Below, one piece after another: positions 37,464-45,010 of a stretch of 64,000 nucleotides of DNA. Source of the stretch: Pseudoscardovia radai. Lineage in GTDB: Bacteria > Actinomycetota > Actinomycetes > Actinomycetales > Bifidobacteriaceae. The notes beneath the pieces were generated by a model. It was not told the origin of the DNA. It saw only the letters and a program-made list of their open reading frames with translations, and did not search any database. The translations under genes and the position numbers were made by a program. Location of the stretch: NCBI RefSeq assembly GCF_002259605.1, contig NZ_MWWR01000009.1, forward strand, positions 1-64,000, written 5' to 3'. How positions within the stretch are numbered: position 1 is the stretch's first letter; each line of letters starts with the position of its first letter.

Positions 37464-37948
37464 AGCCGAGGGTGCACGGTTGTGCGCCCTCGGTGGCGGT
37501 TAGGGTGCCGGGAGGTGCGGATGGGTGGGGTAACCCCGGTCGAGGGTGCACGATGGTGCACCTTCGGTGCGGGTTGGGTGGGTGATAAGGATCCTGGGCC
37601 GGGGTAAGCGGGGTCGAGGGTGCACGGTTGTGCTCTCTCGGTGGCGGTTAGGGTGCCGGGAGGTGCGGATGGGTGGGGTAACCCCGGTCGAGGGTGCAGG
37701 GTTGTGCGCCCTCGGTGCGGGTTATGTAGGTGAGAAGGGCCTTGGGCTGGGGTAACTCCGGTCGAGGGTGCACGATTTTGCACCTTCGGTGGCGGTTAGG
37801 TGGGTGAGAGGGGTCTTGGGCTGGGGTAATCCCGGTCGAGGGTGCACGACTTTGCTCCTTCGGTGTGGGTTTGGGTGCTGGGTGGTGCTGATTGCTGGGG
37901 TAACTGCGATCGGGGGTGCACGATTCTGCTCCCTCGCTGCATATTGGT
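37464..37948. repeat. Family A palindromic array 7 (7 copies)
   Basis: Copies near 37466, 37538, 37612, 37687, 37760, 37835 and 37909. Here the array lies between two divergent genes (TM2 and cupin), unlike the other arrays, so it is not restricted to gene 3' ends. Confidence 0.9.
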
Positions 37949-38021
37949 CGCGCCGACCGGCCGTGGCGGGCCGCGCGGTAGTCTTGGAACACCCATCCGT
38001 GCCGATCGAGAGGGAGGGGGT

Positions 38022-38387
38022 ATGGCACTGTCATCGTCGAAGGAAACGAAAGTCGTGACGGGGATTTTCCAGGATCTGCCCATCACGCCGCATGCCACGA
38101 CGTCGAAAATCGTGGAGAACAACGAAAGGCTGCGTCACGTGGTGTTCGCCATGGATGCGGGCTGCGATATGAAGGAGCACGCCTCGCCGCGCGCGGTCGT
38201 CGTCACGCTCCTGCAGGGCGTGATGGATTTCTGGATCGGCGCCGAGAAGTCCGTCCTCCGCGCCGGCGACGTCATCTACCTGGCGCCGGGCGAGCCGCAT
38301 TCGCTGAAGGCGGTGGAGCCGTGCTACATGGCGCTGACCCTCGTGGACGTCGCGCATTTCCCCGCCGAGCAGGAGCAGAAAGGCTGA
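38022..38387 (+). CDS. Cupin-domain protein
   Basis: 121 residues forming a single small beta barrel. The metal-binding cupin positions are partly visible: EHASPRAVVVTLLQG and LRAGDVIYLAPGEPHSLKAV. GAGAGGGAGG precedes ATG 38022. Likely a metal- or small-molecule-binding protein; enzymatic role not determinable. Confidence 0.82.
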   Translation: MALSSSKETKVVTGIFQDLPITPHATTSKIVENNERLRHVVFAMDAGCDMKEHASPRAVVVTLLQGVMDFWIGAEKSVLRAGDVIYLAPGEPHSLKAVEPCYMALTLVDVAHFPAEQEQKG

Positions 38388-38510
38388 CCGCCAGTAGCGG
38401 TGCCGTGTGGGAATCTGCCGCATGGTCCACGATTTTCCTATCCGGTGAACGTCGGCGAAATCGTTGAAAACCAGCCGCCGCAAGTGCCGGTCACGCAGGA
38501 CACAGCGCAC

Positions 38511-38552
38511 ACAAAAAAGGCGCGTGCATGTCAATCGACATACATGCGCCTT
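38511..38552 (-). terminator. Terminator of the cyclophilin gene
   Basis: On the minus strand a 15-bp stem with one mismatch (AAGGCGC plus TGTATGTC against GACATGCA plus GCGCCTT, loop GATT) is followed by TTTTGTG. Confidence 0.7.
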
Positions 38553-38651
38553 CTGCATCTGGCCGTAGCAGAGCCGGCCTTGCGCCAGCTGAACCCGCGT
38601 CAGCTGAACCTGCGCCGACGAACCCGCTAGTCAGCAAAAGCCAACCACAGG

Positions 38652-39194
<543 letters not shown>

Positions 39195-39372
39195 GGTCTT
39201 ATCGTACCTGTTGCGCGTGTGGATTCGGCGGTTATCCATCGTTTTTCCGCTGAGCGGGGAAACGATGGAGATTCCGTGCATGTCGTGTGGATTGGTGGAT
39301 TGGGAAGGGCCGGTGTCGGCGGCGTGCCGGCACAATGCGTGTGCTATCGCCGCGCCGCCCGCGCGCGGTGCA

Positions 39373-40170
39373 TCACGCATACACGTCTGGCCGCCGCAGC
39401 TGCGTATAGGGCCTACCCGCGCGCACCGCCGGCACCGCGCCGAGGTCCACGTCCGCCAGGAGCAGCTCGTCGTAGGCGCCGGCCTGCGCAATCGTCTCGC
39501 CATTGGGCCCGCACACCAGGGAACGCCCGGAGAACTCCATATTCCCCTCCACGCCGCACCTGTTGCACATCGCCACGGCCACGCTGTTCTGGAAGGCCTG
39601 CACCTTGATCTCCCAGTCGAACATCTCGGCCGGCTCGGCCGTCGTGTTCGCGGTCGGCACAAGCACCAGATCCGCCCCGCGCAGCGCCTGCGTGCGAATC
39701 GACTCGGGGTAGTGCCTGTCGAAGCACACCACGATCGCGATGCGGCCCATCGGGGTGTCGAAGACCTGGAACCCGCGGTCGCCCGGCGCGTAGTAGTCCT
39801 GCTCGTAGAACTTCTCGGCCTGCGCGATGTGGATCATCTCCTGCGTTCCCACAAGCCGCCCGCGGTCGTCGATGAGCAGGCTTGTGTCGAAGCGCTTCCC
39901 GTCGCGTTCGATGTACAGGTTCGGCGACGCCCAGACGCCCAGCCGCGCGCATTCGTTCTGGAGGGCGCGCGCCTCGGGGCCGTCGAGGCGCATGGCGTAG
40001 CGGGAGGCGTCGCGCCCGGGGTACTGCGGGAAGAACGGGGAGAGCTGCACCTCGGGGAACACGATGAGCTCGGCGCCGGATTGCGCCGCCGTGCGCATCG
40101 CCTCGAGCGCGTGCGCGAGGTTGGCGTCGACGGAATCGGACATATGGGTCTGGACGAGTGCGATCTTCAT
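39373..40170 (-). CDS. Carbon-nitrogen hydrolase family protein with altered catalytic Lys position
   Basis: 265 residues. Nitrilase-superfamily Glu (IVFPEVQLSP) and Cys (VVCFDRHYPESI) are present, and the family segment AQAEKFYEQDYYAPGD follows the usual Lys position. At that position the sequence reads GTQEMIHIAQ, with Glu where relatives that I recall have Lys (KMVHI). Most similar in style to N-carbamoylputrescine amidase-like proteins. Start ATG 40170 begins MKIALVQTHMSDSV. Divergent from orn. If the Lys is really missing, the protein may be inactive or moonlighting. Confidence 0.85.
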   Translation of the reverse strand: MKIALVQTHMSDSVDANLAHALEAMRTAAQSGAELIVFPEVQLSPFFPQYPGRDASRYAMRLDGPEARALQNECARLGVWASPNLYIERDGKRFDTSLLIDDRGRLVGTQEMIHIAQAEKFYEQDYYAPGDRGFQVFDTPMGRIAIVVCFDRHYPESIRTQALRGADLVLVPTANTTAEPAEMFDWEIKVQAFQNSVAVAMCNRCGVEGNMEFSGRSLVCGPNGETIAQAGAYDELLLADVDLGAVPAVRAGRPYTQLRRPDVYA

Positions 40171-40397
40171 GCGGTCATTGTGCGACGATGGCATGGACGA
40201 TGGCACATGATGCGCCGTGGGCGATGGCGGCGCGGCGCGGGAGCGCGGCTTGCGCAACGATGCGCCGCGCGGTAGTCTGAAACGTTCCGTGGCGCGCCGG
40301 ACCGCGCCATGACGCCGACGAAGCGGTGCCGACGATGCGGCGCAGGCGATGCGGCGCAGGCGAACGCAGATGAACGCAGACGAAAGGACGGCCATCC

Positions 40398-41108
40398 ATG
40401 GCGCACGACGACAATCAGGTTTTCAGCCCCGAAGAATCCCGCATGATCTGGATCGATTGCGAGATGACGGGACTCGACATCTTCCACGACGAACTGTGCG
40501 AGGTGTCCGTCGTCCCCACCGACTTCAACCTCAAGGTGCTTGACAAGGGCTTCGACATCGTGATCAAGCCGTCCGACGCCGCCGTCGCGCATATGAACGA
40601 TTTCGTGCGCCATATGCACACCGTCTCCGGGCTTATCGACGAGTGGAACGCCACCGGCGTCTCCCTCGAGGAGGCCACGCGCCAGGTGGTCGAGTACGTC
40701 AGGCCGTTCCTGCCCGCCGAAGGCCACGGCAAGGCACATCTGGCCGGCAACTCCATCCACTCCGACAAGAAGTTCCTCGACCGCTACATGCCCGACCTCA
40801 CCAGCCTGCTGCACTATCGTGTGATCGATGTCAGCACCATGAAGGAGCTCGCGCGCCGCTGGTACCCGCAGGTCAGCCTCAACAAGCCCGCCAAGCACGG
40901 CGGCCACCGCGCGCTTGCGGACATCGTGGAGTCCATCGACGAGCTGCGCTATTACCGCGAGATGTGCTTCGTGCCCGCGCCCGGCCCCGATGCCGAGGCC
41001 GCCCGCGCCGGCGCCGCGCGCATCGAGGCGACCAGCCTGCTGCGCGTGTATGAGTCCGAGGGCAATCCGATTGAGGATGCCTCCACGCCCGAAAAGGCCG
41101 AGTACTGA
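40398..41108 (+). CDS. orn: Oligoribonuclease
   Basis: 236 residues. DEDDh exonuclease: [20 protein letters not shown] (Asp and Glu), [19 protein letters not shown] (Asp), and [18 protein letters not shown] (His and Asp). Degrades 2-5 nt RNA and pGpG to mononucleotides. The C-terminal 30 residues beyond the core are variable. A hairpin follows the stop codon. Confidence 0.96.
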   Translation: MAHDDNQVFSPEESRMIWIDCEMTGLDIFHDELCEVSVVPTDFNLKVLDKGFDIVIKPSDAAVAHMNDFVRHMHTVSGLIDEWNATGVSLEEATRQVVEYVRPFLPAEGHGKAHLAGNSIHSDKKFLDRYMPDLTSLLHYRVIDVSTMKELARRWYPQVSLNKPAKHGGHRALADIVESIDELRYYREMCFVPAPGPDAEAARAGAARIEATSLLRVYESEGNPIEDASTPEKAEY

Positions 41109-41110
41109 TT

Positions 41111-41138
41111 CAGGCTGGTTGCGGGTCGGACCAGCCTG
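41111..41138 (+). terminator. Hairpin after orn
   Basis: CAGGCTGGT pairs perfectly with ACCAGCCTG, 10-base loop, starting 3 bases after the stop; no T run follows. Confidence 0.45.
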
Positions 41139-41367
41139 ATGGGATTCGGGCTGTTCCGGCTCGCCTGACCCAGACTGTTCTGTCGGCCGTGGTGAGAAGT
41201 CTGTCGGCCATGGTGAGAAGGCGGTGCCCGGGCGCAATCCCCCGATTCCGGCCAGTGCGACCCTACGCCGGGAGTGAGTTCCGGACCCCTGTTATCTTGT
41301 TGAGTTTGCTCTTTTCAACTTCGGCTGCTCTGGGGGAAACCTGATAACGCTCAGCGATCGTTTGTCC

Positions 41368-41417
41368 GACAGTACCTCTCACTGGCAGTGTGGCGACCAG
41401 TGAGGCCGACTATTGGC
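41368..41417. repeat. Single family B palindrome
   Basis: ACAGTACCTCTCACTGG, an 11-base loop, then CCAGTGAGGCCGACTATTGG: a diverged solitary copy of the family B unit seen at 16813-17366. It sits where the partner gene of the XRE regulator stops. Confidence 0.75.
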
Positions 41418-41540
41418 GGGGGCATCGGCAATTCGCCAACGTCGGATGTTGTCGCGACTTGTCGGTGGAACGACGAAACCATTCTCGAAGTTGTCGACAC
41501 GGTCGTTCTTGACGAATGCCTCGAAAGCAGAAAGGGCCAT
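41379..41540 (-). pseudogene. Truncated partner gene of the XRE regulator
   Basis: The ATG at 41540 abuts the XRE stop codon and is preceded by AAGGAGAG, so a translationally coupled gene starts here. About 38 codons look real (MALSAFEAFVKNDRVDN, then VVPPTSRDNIRRW) and the frame then runs into the family B palindrome and stops after 53 codons. XRE proteins of this type usually sit beside an ImmA/IrrE metallopeptidase; if so the HExxH part has been lost. Confidence 0.5.
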
Positions 41541-41897
41541 TCACTCTCCTTTCCTCAGAATATCTAGGATTCGTCGTTTGTCCTCCTCGCTGACTTTCCT
41601 ATAGCTTCTAGCGAATGTCAATGCAAATTCCTTGTCGTCGGCGTCGACATCGTCAACGGGTATGCGTACCTCTCCCCATTCGTCCGACAGGGCGGCCCCG
41701 ATGTCATCCTTTTCCTCGTCAGTCAGAGCGTAGGCGTTTTCGATGCGCTCCATGAATCCATTGGGTGCCTTTCGTGTGCCGTTTTCGATTGATGACAGCA
41801 TGGATGACGACATGTCAAGTTTGCCTGCCATGTCCTTAAGCAATTCGTCTCTGTCGATGCGCATCTTGCGCAAAGCCTTCCCCAGTGGAGTTGCCAT
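41541..41897 (-). CDS. XRE-family helix-turn-helix regulator
   Basis: 118 residues. HTH at about 5-60 (ALRKMRIDRDELLKDMAGKL then DMSSSMLSSIENGTRKAP). The C-terminus FALTFARSYRKVSEEDKRRI is typical of XRE proteins encoded next to ImmA/IrrE peptidases. GAAGGAAAG precedes ATG 41897. A palindrome TTTCAC-N5-GTGAAT lies 133 bases upstream of the start and matches two sites before the duplicated gene modules, so this protein is the likely regulator of the island. Confidence 0.85.
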   Translation of the reverse strand: MATPLGKALRKMRIDRDELLKDMAGKLDMSSSMLSSIENGTRKAPNGFMERIENAYALTDEEKDDIGAALSDEWGEVRIPVDDVDADDKEFALTFARSYRKVSEEDKRRILDILRKGE

Positions 41898-42029
41898 GTC
41901 TTTCCTTCTTTGTTGTTCGGCGCTTTTCTGGAGAATGATTAGCGATGCTATGCGAATCCTCCTGTTTTCGTTGGCGTCGCTGTGCATTCTCATTATTCTG
42001 TCTTTTTTGTTGATTTGCGGCGGAATGGG

Positions 42030-42046
42030 TTTCACGTGAAGTGAAT
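42030..42046. promoter_or_regulatory. Candidate XRE operator, site 3
   Basis: TTTCAC-GTGAA-GTGAAT: same 6-5-6 layout as the sites at 43521 and 44685, in the region before the XRE gene. Confidence 0.5.
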
Positions 42047-42110
42047 TCCGTATACAAATTATAGACAACAACTCACACGATGAGTATCTGCTTTTCCGAA
42101 TGGCGCTCCT

Positions 42111-42485
42111 TCATTCTTTGATGGGCGTCTCGGGAGAGACCGTGAGGTCTGGTGCTACTACTCCCATGAATTCACGGTAGATCGGAAGGTTCTGGTCGAT
42201 TGTGTCGAATCTGGGATAGATTCGTCTGTCGGAACTGTAGAAACACAGGAGTGTTCGCCCGTGGTCTTTGATGTATGGCGCGTTTCGCATCGTGAAGGTC
42301 GCCATATCGTGAGGTTCTCCATGCATGAACCAATTCGATTCCAACGCGGGGAAGCTGTTGTCGTTGAAGGTGCAGCCCAACGACGCGAGGCGCTTGGTAA
42401 AGAGATCAACGTATTCGGGAATGCTGCAGGCGTCGTGTTTCATTTTGTCCCAGTACGCGCCCGGCAGAAAATACGTTGATTTCAT
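42111..42485 (-). CDS. Hypothetical protein, DUF4417-like and probably truncated
   Basis: 124 residues: MKSTYFLPGAYWDKMKHDAC through GRTLLCFYSSDRRIYPRFDT to EFMGVVAPDLTVSPETPIKE. The end resembles the middle of DUF4417-type proteins, in which a segment ending in FxGVISPDFS continues for another 100 or so residues; here the frame stops, so the gene is either a short variant or a remnant. It follows the second acidic protein by 14 bases with no good ribosome binding site. Lower GC than the chromosome. Confidence 0.5.
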   Translation of the reverse strand: MKSTYFLPGAYWDKMKHDACSIPEYVDLFTKRLASLGCTFNDNSFPALESNWFMHGEPHDMATFTMRNAPYIKDHGRTLLCFYSSDRRIYPRFDTIDQNLPIYREFMGVVAPDLTVSPETPIKE

Positions 42486-42499
42486 GTGTCGTCACATCC

Positions 42500-42868
42500 T
42501 CAACAGCACTCGATGCCGATGCCGGTGTTGTATTCGATGGCCTTGAGCGCGTAGTCCTTGAGTTCCTTGTACATGGGCAGGAATCGTTTGTCGTTAGGAT
42601 GCCTGATCTGCTCGTCGAGCCAGGGGATGAGCTTCTTGCACTGCTCCGCGTTGAGGAAGTCGTACTCATACATTTCCAGAAGTGCGTTGCATAGCTTGTC
42701 GACTGGAAGGAAGAAGCATTTTTCGTACGCTTCCCAGTCTTCGTCCATGTCGCAGTCCTCGCTGGTGTAGAGTACGGTGACGTTGTCCGTGTCAACTGGG
42801 TCGTCGGCCGGAATGTTCACATACCACTTCTTGACCTTGCTCAGATCATGGTAAAGCGAAAGAATCAT
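42500..42868 (-). CDS. Protein B2 of the duplicated module (acidic, putative immunity/antitoxin)
   Basis: 122 residues, acidic. Not recognised as a named family. N-terminus MILSLYHDLSKVKKWYVNIP; C-terminus with FLNAEQCKKLIPWLDEQI and ending GIGIECC. Paralogue of 43669-44040: the first 70 residues diverge while the last about 45 codons are identical at DNA level (132 bp). ATG 42868 matches the paralogue start; an ATG three bases upstream is possible. It starts 15 bases after protein A2. Small acidic protein directly downstream of a small basic protein is the order of toxin then immunity gene; that role is inferred. Confidence 0.75.
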   Translation of the reverse strand: MILSLYHDLSKVKKWYVNIPADDPVDTDNVTVLYTSEDCDMDEDWEAYEKCFFLPVDKLCNALLEMYEYDFLNAEQCKKLIPWLDEQIRHPNDKRFLPMYKELKDYALKAIEYNTGIGIECC

Positions 42869-42883
42869 CATTTGCTCCTGACG

Positions 42884-43432
42884 TCAATTCTTGTTGCTGT
42901 GCTTTGTGTCCGATGCTCGTTGTTTGCTGCCGTTTGTCGGCGGGTTGTTGTCAACTCCGTTCGTTTTCGGCTTTATTCTTTTTCTTCTCCGGTTTTCCAG
43001 TGTTTTGAGTATTCCCCTTCTAGTGTCATTGCCGTTGCGTTTCTTGATCTTGTAATGCGTGTTTGTCTTGTCCCCGAATGAATTGTCCTCAATGTGAACA
43101 GCCTTGTGTTTGATTTTCGACTTTTTCGTGTGGGGAATTTTCAGGTAGACCCTAAGAGATCCGTTGAGCATGTCGCAGACGACCTGATAGCCGTGGTTGT
43201 GGTCTTTGGGGTTGTCTTCGTAGACCCACTTATATCCGCTTTTATGGCCTTGCGCGTCTTTCGGGGCGTAGCGTTTGCGCACTTCCTCGATGTCGACTTT
43301 TGGCCAGGCGTCGTTGTATCGGCTTTCGCGGTTTTGGGCTCTTTCGATTCGTTCCTTGTCCTGCTCGGTCTCGTCTGCGTGTTCGTAGAAAGTGACTGCG
43401 TTCTTGTGGAAGATGTCCTTGGTGTCGGTCAT
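42884..43432 (-). CDS. Protein A2 of the duplicated module (basic, putative toxin)
   Basis: 182 residues, strongly basic. Not recognised as a named family. Shared with A1 (44088-44588): HADETEQDK, VDIEEVRKRYAPKD, GSLRVYLKIPHTKKSKIK and HYKIKKRNGNDT. Lys/Arg/Asn-rich C-terminal tail of 40 residues, likely nucleic-acid binding. AAAGGAG nine bases before ATG 43432. A TTTCAC-N5-GTGAAA palindrome is 88 bases upstream of the start. Codon use and GC are lower than in neighbouring genes, pointing to transfer. Confidence 0.75.
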   Translation of the reverse strand: MTDTKDIFHKNAVTFYEHADETEQDKERIERAQNRESRYNDAWPKVDIEEVRKRYAPKDAQGHKSGYKWVYEDNPKDHNHGYQVVCDMLNGSLRVYLKIPHTKKSKIKHKAVHIEDNSFGDKTNTHYKIKKRNGNDTRRGILKTLENRRRKRIKPKTNGVDNNPPTNGSKQRASDTKHSNKN

Positions 43433-43520
43433 CGTAGGCTCCTTTCATGGAATCAAGGTATCTTTCTACTCGGTGATGATAACACACAGAATGAGAAGAC
43501 GCGCTGTAATGAAAGAAAGG

Positions 43521-43537
43521 ATTTCACAGATAGTGAA
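43521..43537. promoter_or_regulatory. Candidate XRE operator, site 2
   Basis: TTTCAC-AGATA-GTGAAA in the 236-base gap between B1 and A2, upstream of A2. Confidence 0.6.
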
Positions 43538-43668
43538 ATGCATGGGAAGGTCTCACTCAATTTCTGTTGTTGTGTTCGGCAACGCAGTTTGACGAGCGAC
43601 GTCATGGAGACGAACTACGGCGTGGGGTGGATCTTTCCGTCCGTTCGAGGCGGGGAAGCGGTTGATTT

Positions 43669-44040
43669 TCAACAGCACTCGATGCCGATGCCGGTGTTGT
43701 ATTCGATGGCCTTGAGCGCGTAGTCCTTGAGTTCCTTGTACATGGGCAGGAATCGTTTGTCGTTAGGATGCCTGATCTGCTCGTCGAGCCAGGGGATGAG
43801 TTTCTTGCATTGTTCGGCGTTGAGGAAGTCGTAGTCGAAATTGTCGAGGTCCGAGCCGCAGACGTCGTTGATAGGGCCGAAGACGTTGTCGTAGTACGCC
43901 GGATACGTTTCGTCGTCCATGTAACAGTCCTCGGAGGTACCCAGCACGGAGACGTTGTCCGTTTCGACCGGTCCATCATCCGGCAGTGGCCCGTACCAAT
44001 GCTTGACCTTGGACAAATCGTGATACAGCATGAGAATCAT
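43669..44040 (-). CDS. Protein B1 of the duplicated module (acidic, putative immunity/antitoxin)
   Basis: 123 residues, very acidic N-terminal half (DDGPVETDNVSVLGTSEDCY, then DDETYPAYYDN). Ends with the same sequence as B2. TAAGGAGCC precedes ATG 44040. Encoded 47 bases downstream of A1. The diverged first half with an identical second half is what recombination or gene conversion between the two copies would leave. Function inferred only from size, charge and pairing. Confidence 0.75.
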   Translation of the reverse strand: MILMLYHDLSKVKHWYGPLPDDGPVETDNVSVLGTSEDCYMDDETYPAYYDNVFGPINDVCGSDLDNFDYDFLNAEQCKKLIPWLDEQIRHPNDKRFLPMYKELKDYALKAIEYNTGIGIECC

Positions 44041-44087
44041 GGGTTGGCTCCTTAGGCGTGTTTGTTGTATTTCAGCATAGGGCTGCC

Positions 44088-44588
44088 TTATTGGTTGTCG
44101 TTGTCTGATGTCTTGCCATGCTTTTTCTTGTTTTTCTTGTTTTTTCTCCTTTTCAACGTCCGCTGGATTCCTTTGGCTGTGTCGTTGCCGTTGCGTTTCT
44201 TGATTCTGTAGTGTGTATCCTTGTCCTCTCCGATTGTGTTGTCTTCAATATGAATGGCCTTACGTTTGATTTTTGACTTCTTGGTGTGGGGAATTTTCAG
44301 GAATACTCTGAGGGAGCCGGTTATCATATCGCAAGACACCACGTAACCGTGTTTATGATCTTCAGGATTGTCTTCGAAATTCCATTTGTATCCTTGCTTG
44401 TGGCCGTGCGGGTCTTTCGGGGCGTAGCGTTTGCGCACTTCCTCAATGTCCACAAGCGGCCATGTGCCCTTGAAGCGACGTTCGCGATCTTTCCTGATCT
44501 CAACTCGCCTTTTGTCTTGTTCGGTCTCGTCGGCGTGTTCCGCGAATTTGAGAGCGTTTTCATGGTACGTTTTCTTGCTGTCTGACAA
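44088..44588 (-). CDS. Protein A1 of the duplicated module (basic, putative toxin)
   Basis: 166 residues. Uses a TTG start at 44588 with AAAGGAGG six bases upstream; the translation then aligns with A2 from residue 2 (SDSKKTYHENALKFAEHADE). Middle part GYKWNFEDNPEDHKHGYVVS then GSLRVFLKIPHTKKSKIKRK; tail KRRKNKKNKKKHGKTSDN is Lys-rich. First gene of the island in transcription order. No transmembrane segment or signal peptide. Family unknown to me. Confidence 0.75.
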   Translation of the reverse strand: MSDSKKTYHENALKFAEHADETEQDKRRVEIRKDRERRFKGTWPLVDIEEVRKRYAPKDPHGHKQGYKWNFEDNPEDHKHGYVVSCDMITGSLRVFLKIPHTKKSKIKRKAIHIEDNTIGEDKDTHYRIKKRNGNDTAKGIQRTLKRRKNKKNKKKHGKTSDNDNQ

Positions 44589-44639
44589 AGTGACCTCCTT
44601 TGCATCGGCGGTTCTGTTATGAAAAATTCTGACGCTCGA

Positions 44640-44667
44640 AGTATAAACACGAAAAAGGAATCGTCAA
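44640..44667 (-). promoter_or_regulatory. Promoter of the A1-B1 module
   Basis: On the minus strand TTGACG (44667-44662), 16-base spacer, TATACT (44645-44640), about 50 bases before the A1 start. Confidence 0.55.
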
Positions 44668-44684
44668 CACGTTTTACGGAATAG

Positions 44685-44701
44685 TTTCACAAATAGTGAA
44701 A
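44685..44701. promoter_or_regulatory. Candidate XRE operator, site 1
   Basis: TTTCAC-AAATA-GTGAAA, 18 bases upstream of the -35 box of the A1 promoter. Confidence 0.6.
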
Positions 44702-45010
44702 TTGTAGAGGAACCCCTGTCTCTGCCTGTGACGGAGAGCTCGGGTTCTTTTCTTGTATTTTGCGCATTCGCGCGGAAAGTTGCCGAACCATGGTGCATCG
44801 CCGGGGACTCTGAAGGTAGCGCGTTTTAAGAGTGTGGTATAGAGCAGAGAAGCTGTGGCAAACGAACGCCGGTTGTGCGGTGTATATACGATTTTGCCCC
44901 AGAAATCGGCCTTCGTTTGTCACGAGTACTCTGGGTGAGGCCGGACCAGTCGAACCGGCCTGCGAGCCGGATGAGCCCGCCAGCCCGCGAATCCAGGAGA
45001 AAGGGAGCCC
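44702..45010. other. Gap between island and helicase gene
   Basis: No gene recognised. AT-rich patch near 44880 may hold the helicase promoter. CGAACGCCGGTTGT at 44863-44876 is a partial match to the Gram-positive LexA consensus CGAACN4GTTCG. Confidence 0.35.

Noticed and set aside
34528-38020. Short open frames with recurring EGAxxCTL or RVHDxAPS patterns
   Set aside because: They are translations of the family A palindrome in various frames, not a protein family.
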